Below are positions 60,043-64,000 of a DNA stretch of 64,000 nucleotides, piece by piece. The DNA comes from Rugamonas apoptosis. GTDB taxonomy: Bacteria; Pseudomonadota; Gammaproteobacteria; Burkholderiales; Burkholderiaceae_D. The notes beneath the pieces are model-generated. The model ran no database searches. It was not told the DNA's origin and worked only from the letters and a program-made list of their open reading frames with translations. A program made the position numbers and the translations under genes. Each line of letters opens with the position of its first letter. Positions within the stretch are counted from its first letter, which is position 1. The stretch covers positions 62,001 through 126,000 of the forward strand of contig NZ_JACEZU010000014.1 in the NCBI RefSeq assembly GCF_014042355.1, in the 5' to 3' direction.

Positions 60043-61282
60043 AGGTAAGCGCAGGGTCCTGATCCTGGTCGAGAACCTGCCGTCGCCGTTCGACCGGCGC
60101 GTGTGGCAGGAGGCGACCACCTTGCACGCGCACGGCTACGAAGTGTCCATCATCTGCCCCACGGGCAAGGGCTATGAAGCGCGCTACGAGCAGATCGACG
60201 GCATCCACATCCACCGCTACCGGCTGCCGCTGGAGGCGGAGGGCGCCAAGGGCTACCTGGTGGAATACTCGCTAGCGCTGTTCCACACCTTCCGCCTGGC
60301 GTGGAAGGTGCAGTTCGCGCGCGGCTTCGACGTGATCCACGCCTGCAATCCGCCCGACCTGCTGTTCCTGATCGGCGGCTTCTTCAAGCTGTTGATGGGC
60401 AAGAAGTTCCTGTTCGACCACCACGACATCAACCCGGAGCTGTACGAGGCCAAGTTCGGCCGGCGCGACTTCTTCTACAAGCTGATGGTGCTGTTCGAGC
60501 GCTGGTCGTTCAAGACGGCCGACGTGTCGATCGCCACCAACGCGTCGTACAAGAAGATCGCCATCGAACGCGGCGGCATGGACCCGGACAAGTGCTACGT
60601 GGTGCGCAGCGGTCCCAAGCTGGACCGCTTGAAAGTGCTGCCGCCGGTGCCTGAACTCAAGCGTGGCAGGGCCTACCTGGTGGGCTACGTGGGCGTGATG
60701 GGGGCGCAGGAAGGCATAGACCTGTTGCTGCAATCGGCCCAATACCTGATCCGGACCCTGGGCCGCACCGACGTGCAGTTCGGCCTGGTGGGGGGCGGCA
60801 CCTCGCTGGAGCAGATGCAACAGATGGCGGCCGCGATGGGCATCGCCGACTATGTGACCTTCACGGGCCGCGTGCCCGACCAGCAACTGCTGGAGATGCT
60901 CAACACGGCCGACGTGTGCGTCAACCCGGACGTGGCCAACGACATGAACGACAAGTCGACCATGAACAAGATCATGGAATACATGGCGCTGGGCAAGCCG
61001 ATCGTCCAGTTCGACCTGGTCGAAGGCAAGGTGTCGGCCCAGGAAGCGTCGCTGTACGCGCGCAAGAACGACCCGGTCGACATGGCGCACAAGATCGTCG
61101 AGCTGCTGGACGATCCGGCCCGCCGCGAGCGCATGGGCGCCTATGGCCGCAACCGCGTGATCAATGAACTGGAATGGGAATATGAGGCGCCCAAGCTGCT
61201 GGCCGCCTACGAACGCCTGTACTCGGCCAACGCGCCGCGGCCGGACGCCGTGCCGCCTTTCCAACGAAAAGAGAGCAAATGA
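60026..61282 (+). CDS. Glycosyltransferase family 4 (WcaC/WbuB-like) protein
   Basis: A 418-residue GT-B enzyme. It opens KRRVLILVENLPSPFDRRVW, characteristic of EPS-locus glycosyltransferases. FDHHDINPELYEAKFGRRDF is the N-terminal active loop. The donor domain has VGYVGVMGAQEGIDLLLQSA and NDKSTMNKIMEYMALGKPIV. The start overlaps the algD end by 17 bases and the stop overlaps galE by four (ATGA), indicating a tight operon. Its sugar is unknown. Confidence 0.93.
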   Translation: MASAGKGKRRVLILVENLPSPFDRRVWQEATTLHAHGYEVSIICPTGKGYEARYEQIDGIHIHRYRLPLEAEGAKGYLVEYSLALFHTFRLAWKVQFARGFDVIHACNPPDLLFLIGGFFKLLMGKKFLFDHHDINPELYEAKFGRRDFFYKLMVLFERWSFKTADVSIATNASYKKIAIERGGMDPDKCYVVRSGPKLDRLKVLPPVPELKRGRAYLVGYVGVMGAQEGIDLLLQSAQYLIRTLGRTDVQFGLVGGGTSLEQMQQMAAAMGIADYVTFTGRVPDQQLLEMLNTADVCVNPDVANDMNDKSTMNKIMEYMALGKPIVQFDLVEGKVSAQEASLYARKNDPVDMAHKIVELLDDPARRERMGAYGRNRVINELEWEYEAPKLLAAYERLYSANAPRPDAVPPFQRKESK

Positions 61283-62277
61283 AGATACTTGTCACCGGCG
61301 GCATGGGCTATATCGGCTCCCATACCGTCGTCGAACTGCTGGCCACCGGCCACGAGGTGGTGGTGCTCGACAACCTGTCGAACGCCAAGGCGTCCGTCTA
61401 TGACCGCGTGTGCGCCATCGCCGGCCGGCCCTTCACCTTCGTCGAAACGGACGTGCGCGACCGGGCCGGCGTGGAGGCCGTGTTCGCGGCCCACGCCATC
61501 GACGCCGTGATCCACTTCGCCGGCCTGAAGGCGGTGGGCGAATCGGTCGAGCAGCCGCTGCGCTACTACGACAACAACCTGTCGGGCAGCATCGTGCTGT
61601 TCGAGACGATGGCCAAGTTCGGCGTCAAGCGGCTGGTGTTCAGCTCCTCGGCCACCGTGTATGGCGATCCGGCCTCGGTGCCCATCTACGAACACTTCCC
61701 GCTGTCGGCCACCAATCCGTATGGCCGCAGCAAGCTGATCGTGGAAGACATGCTGCGCGACCTGTACCGCGCAGATCACAGCTGGCAGATCGCGCTGCTG
61801 CGCTACTTCAACCCGGTGGGAGCCCATGAGAGCGGCCTGATCGGCGAGGAACCGAACGGCATCCCCAACAACCTGCTGCCCTACATCGCCCAGGTGGCCG
61901 ATGGCCGGCGCGCGTTCCTGTCCGTCTACGGCGGCGACTACCCGACCCCGGACGGCACCGGCATGCGCGACTACATCCACGTGGTCGACCTGGCGCTGGG
62001 CCATTTGAAGACGCTCGATAAACTGGCGGCCGGTCCCGGCATCGTCACCTACAACCTGGGCACGGGCCGCGGCAACAGCGTGCTGGAGATGGTGCGCGCG
62101 TTCGAGCAGGCCAGTGGCCGGCCCGTGCCGTACCAGATCGTGGCCCGCCGCGCCGGCGACATCGCGTCCTGTTACGCGGACGCCGGACTGGCCGAGCGCG
62201 AACTGGGCTGGAAGGCCGAGCGCGGTATCGCCCAGATGTGCGTGGACGCATGGCGCTGGCAGTCCAGCCCCAAATAA
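61279..62277 (+). CDS. galE: UDP-glucose 4-epimerase
   Basis: Interconverts UDP-glucose and UDP-galactose. The 332-residue extended SDR has VTGGMGYIGSHTVVELL at the N-terminus, SSSATVYGDPASVPIYEHF, the catalytic Y148-x3-K152 in NPYGRSKLIVEDML, and LRYFNPVGAHESGLIGEEP, DGTGMRDYIHVVDLA. In this operon it supplies a galactose or hexose donor for EPS. Length and order are normal. Confidence 0.95.
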   Translation: MKILVTGGMGYIGSHTVVELLATGHEVVVLDNLSNAKASVYDRVCAIAGRPFTFVETDVRDRAGVEAVFAAHAIDAVIHFAGLKAVGESVEQPLRYYDNNLSGSIVLFETMAKFGVKRLVFSSSATVYGDPASVPIYEHFPLSATNPYGRSKLIVEDMLRDLYRADHSWQIALLRYFNPVGAHESGLIGEEPNGIPNNLLPYIAQVADGRRAFLSVYGGDYPTPDGTGMRDYIHVVDLALGHLKTLDKLAAGPGIVTYNLGTGRGNSVLEMVRAFEQASGRPVPYQIVARRAGDIASCYADAGLAERELGWKAERGIAQMCVDAWRWQSSPK

Positions 62278-62290
62278 CAAGAGAGACAGC

Positions 62291-63451
62291 ATGAAAGCGA
62301 TGATATTGGCGGCAGGTAAAGGTACGCGGGTCCGTCCGCTGACCTATGACTTGCCCAAGCCCATGATCCCCATCCTGGGCAAGCCCGTGATGGCCTACCT
62401 GATCGAGCACTTGCACCGCTATGGCGTGACGGAGATCATGGTCAACGTCAGCTATCTGCACGAGAAGATCGAGGAGTATTTCGGCGAAGGCCACCAGTTC
62501 GACGTGCAGATCGGTTATTCCTTTGAAGGCTACACCAACGACGAGGGCGAGGTGGTGCCCGAGCCGCTCGGTTCGGCCGGCGGCATGAAGAAAATCCAGG
62601 AGTTCGGCGGCTTCTTCGACGACACCACCATCGTGCTGTGCGGCGACGCGCTGATCGACCTGGACTTGAAGTCGGCCCTGTTCGAGCACCGCCGCAAGGG
62701 TGCGCTGGCCACCGTGATCACCACCGAGGTGCCGTGGGACAAGGTGGAAAGCTATGGCGTGGTGGTCACCGACGCGGCGGGCCGCATCACCCAGTTCCAG
62801 GAAAAGCCGCGCCAGCATGAGGCACTGTCGAACCGGGTCAGCACCGGCATCTATATCTTCGAACCGGAAGTGATCGACCTGATCCCTTCCGACCGGCCGT
62901 TCGATATCGGCTCAGACCTGTTCCCGCTGCTGGCCGAACGGGGCTTGCCGTTCTATGCCCAGACGCGCCGCTTCAACTGGATCGACATCGGCAGCGTGCG
63001 CGACTATTGGGAAGTGTGCCAGAGCGTGTTGATGGGGGAGGTGGCCAACCTGCACATGCCCGGCATCCAGATCAACGACGGCCTGTGGGTCGGCCAGAAC
63101 ACCAGCATCGACTGGCAGGACACGCGCATTGAGGGGCCGGTCTACATCGGCTCGGGCACCCGCATCGAGGCCGGCGTGACCATCGTCGGCCCCACCTGGA
63201 TCGGCCACGGCAGCCATGTGTGCCGTGGCGCCAACGTGGTGCGCAGTGTGTTGTTCGAATATACTCGTGTGTTAGAAAATGTTTCTTTGAACGAAATGAT
63301 CGTGTTCAAGGACTATAGTGTCAACCGTGCCGGGGAGATGAAACACGCCTCTGATTACGATTCCGAGGCCTGGGCCAATGCGCGCGACCGGCGCCGTGGG
63401 CGGCGTCCGGAACCGAACACTGAATTAATGGAAAAGAGAAATAGAGCATGA
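62291..63451 (+). CDS. NDP-sugar pyrophosphorylase with C-terminal hexapeptide repeat
   Basis: A 386-residue sugar-1-phosphate nucleotidyltransferase. ATG 62291 starts MKAMILAAGKGTRVRPLTYD, the nucleotide-binding loop. LPKPMIPILGKPVMAYLIEHL and VLCGDALIDLDLKSALFEHR are in the catalytic domain, and VYIGSGTRIEAGVTIVGPTW with GHGSHVCRGANVV is the left-handed helix. The type resembles mannose-1-phosphate guanylyltransferase or glucose-1-phosphate thymidylyltransferase. The C-terminus has a Lys/Arg-rich end. An AT-rich patch at 63255-63300 occurs near the end. Frame to 62114 is a shadow of galE. Confidence 0.88.
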   Translation: MKAMILAAGKGTRVRPLTYDLPKPMIPILGKPVMAYLIEHLHRYGVTEIMVNVSYLHEKIEEYFGEGHQFDVQIGYSFEGYTNDEGEVVPEPLGSAGGMKKIQEFGGFFDDTTIVLCGDALIDLDLKSALFEHRRKGALATVITTEVPWDKVESYGVVVTDAAGRITQFQEKPRQHEALSNRVSTGIYIFEPEVIDLIPSDRPFDIGSDLFPLLAERGLPFYAQTRRFNWIDIGSVRDYWEVCQSVLMGEVANLHMPGIQINDGLWVGQNTSIDWQDTRIEGPVYIGSGTRIEAGVTIVGPTWIGHGSHVCRGANVVRSVLFEYTRVLENVSLNEMIVFKDYSVNRAGEMKHASDYDSEAWANARDRRRGRRPEPNTELMEKRNRA

Positions 63452-64000
63452 AGATTTATCCAGTCATCCTGTCCGGCGGTTCGGGCACCCGTTTGTGGCC
63501 GCTGTCGCGCGCCGTGCTGCCCAAGCAGTTGCTGCCGCTGGTGACCGAGCACACCATGTTGCAGGAGACGGCGCTGCGCCTGGCCGGCCGGCCGCAGCTG
63601 ATGCAGCCGCTGATCGTGTGCGGCAATGAGCACCGCTTCCTGGTGGCCGAACAGATGCGCGAGATCGGCATGGCGCCGCTGGGCATCCTGCTGGAACCGG
63701 TGGGCCGCAACACGGCGCCGGCCGTGGCCGCCGCCGCCCACTACCTGCAGGCGATCGATCCGGAGGCCGTGATGCTGGTGCTGCCGGCCGACCACGTGAT
63801 CGCCGACGTGGACGCGTTCTACGCGGCCATCGAACAGGCGTGCGTGCCGGTGGCCGAGGGTGCGCTGGCCACCTTCGGCATCGTGCCGACGGCGCCGGAA
63901 ACGGGCTATGGCTACATCCAGAGCGGCGCCGCGGCAGGCGCCCCCCAATGCTACAAGGTCGACCGTTTCGTCGAAAAGCCCAACCTGGAAACGGCCCAGG
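63448..64000 (+). CDS. Mannose-1-phosphate guanylyltransferase/phosphomannose isomerase, N-terminal part (cut by window edge)
   Basis: The first 184 codons of an AlgA/CpsB-type enzyme. ATG 63448 overlaps the preceding stop. The N-terminus MKIYPVILSGGSGTRLWPLS is the pyrophosphorylase loop, PKQLLPLVTEHTMLQETALR the substrate region, and GRNTAPAVAAAAHYL, VLPADHVIAD and TGYGYI follow. It would make GDP-mannose for algD. Whether the C-terminal isomerase domain exists cannot be seen here. Confidence 0.92.
   Translation, partial: MKIYPVILSGGSGTRLWPLSRAVLPKQLLPLVTEHTMLQETALRLAGRPQLMQPLIVCGNEHRFLVAEQMREIGMAPLGILLEPVGRNTAPAVAAAAHYLQAIDPEAVMLVLPADHVIADVDAFYAAIEQACVPVAEGALATFGIVPTAPETGYGYIQSGAAAGAPQCYKVDRFVEKPNLETAQ

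Overview
The window is a GC-rich stretch of a betaproteobacterial chromosome, most likely from the Oxalobacteraceae (Massilia/Duganella/Janthinobacterium-like). The evidence is the codon and base composition, the gene order xseA / exbB-exbD-lpxK-Trm112-kdsB-adk, and an exosortase-B (XrtB) EPS locus with PEP-CTERM features. This assignment is an inference from gene content; no database search was possible.

Region 1 (1-9557) is housekeeping: the 3' end of an ABC-transporter ATPase gene and a periplasmic partner, sodB, glk, xseA, the exbB-exbD-lpxK-Trm112-kdsB operon and adk. The roughly 1.4-kb gap between the divergent xseA and exbB genes holds the most unusual structure in the window. Seven copies of a 65-bp module with invariant internal geometry lie there. 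Each has an IHF-like site, then at +30 and +42 two direct DnaA-box-like 9-mers, then at +56 an inverted DnaA-box-like 9-mer. The modules are separated by unrelated spacers of 79-137 bp. A perfect 22-bp REP-like inverted repeat closes the array.

Region 2 (9558-23421) holds a K+-independent-type H+-pyrophosphatase, three small secreted proteins, an SDR with a possible LiuR-like operator, gamma-glutamyltransferase, a patatin-like phospholipase, a 1664-residue two-component hybrid sensor (propeller/Y_Y_Y/GAF/kinase/REC/Hpt) and a response regulator.

Region 3 (23422-31574) is a compact catabolic cluster for aerobic CoA-dependent degradation of 2-aminobenzoate or a related aromatic acid. It contains an aryl-CoA ligase, a flavin monooxygenase/old-yellow-enzyme fusion, an SDR, a MarR regulator, an enoyl-CoA hydratase, an acyl-CoA dehydrogenase and a RidA deaminase. 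A palindrome overlapping the likely promoter is a candidate MarR operator.

Region 4 (31556-38462) holds a phosphoethanolamine-transferase-like membrane protein, a PEP-CTERM protein with a TLDc-like domain, a glycosyltransferase, tRNA-Arg(CCT), an Uup-type ABC-F ATPase and a CAAX-protease-like protein of the exosortase-associated type.

Region 5 (38505-64000, continuing past the window) is a large exopolysaccharide locus of the XrtB/methanolan type. It runs epsL, epsB, epsD, epsE, epsF, epsG, xrtB, epsI, flippase, polymerase, glycosyltransferases, an acetyltransferase, two heparinase II/III-family proteins, an AlgD-like GDP-mannose dehydrogenase, galE, an NDP-sugar pyrophosphorylase and a truncated mannose-1-phosphate guanylyltransferase. 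Sugar-nucleotide supply (GDP-mannose to GDP-mannuronate, UDP-glucose/galactose), undecaprenyl-linked repeat assembly, flipping, Wzy polymerisation, Wzz/Wza-type export and exosortase functions are all encoded together. The product is probably a uronic-acid-containing EPS.
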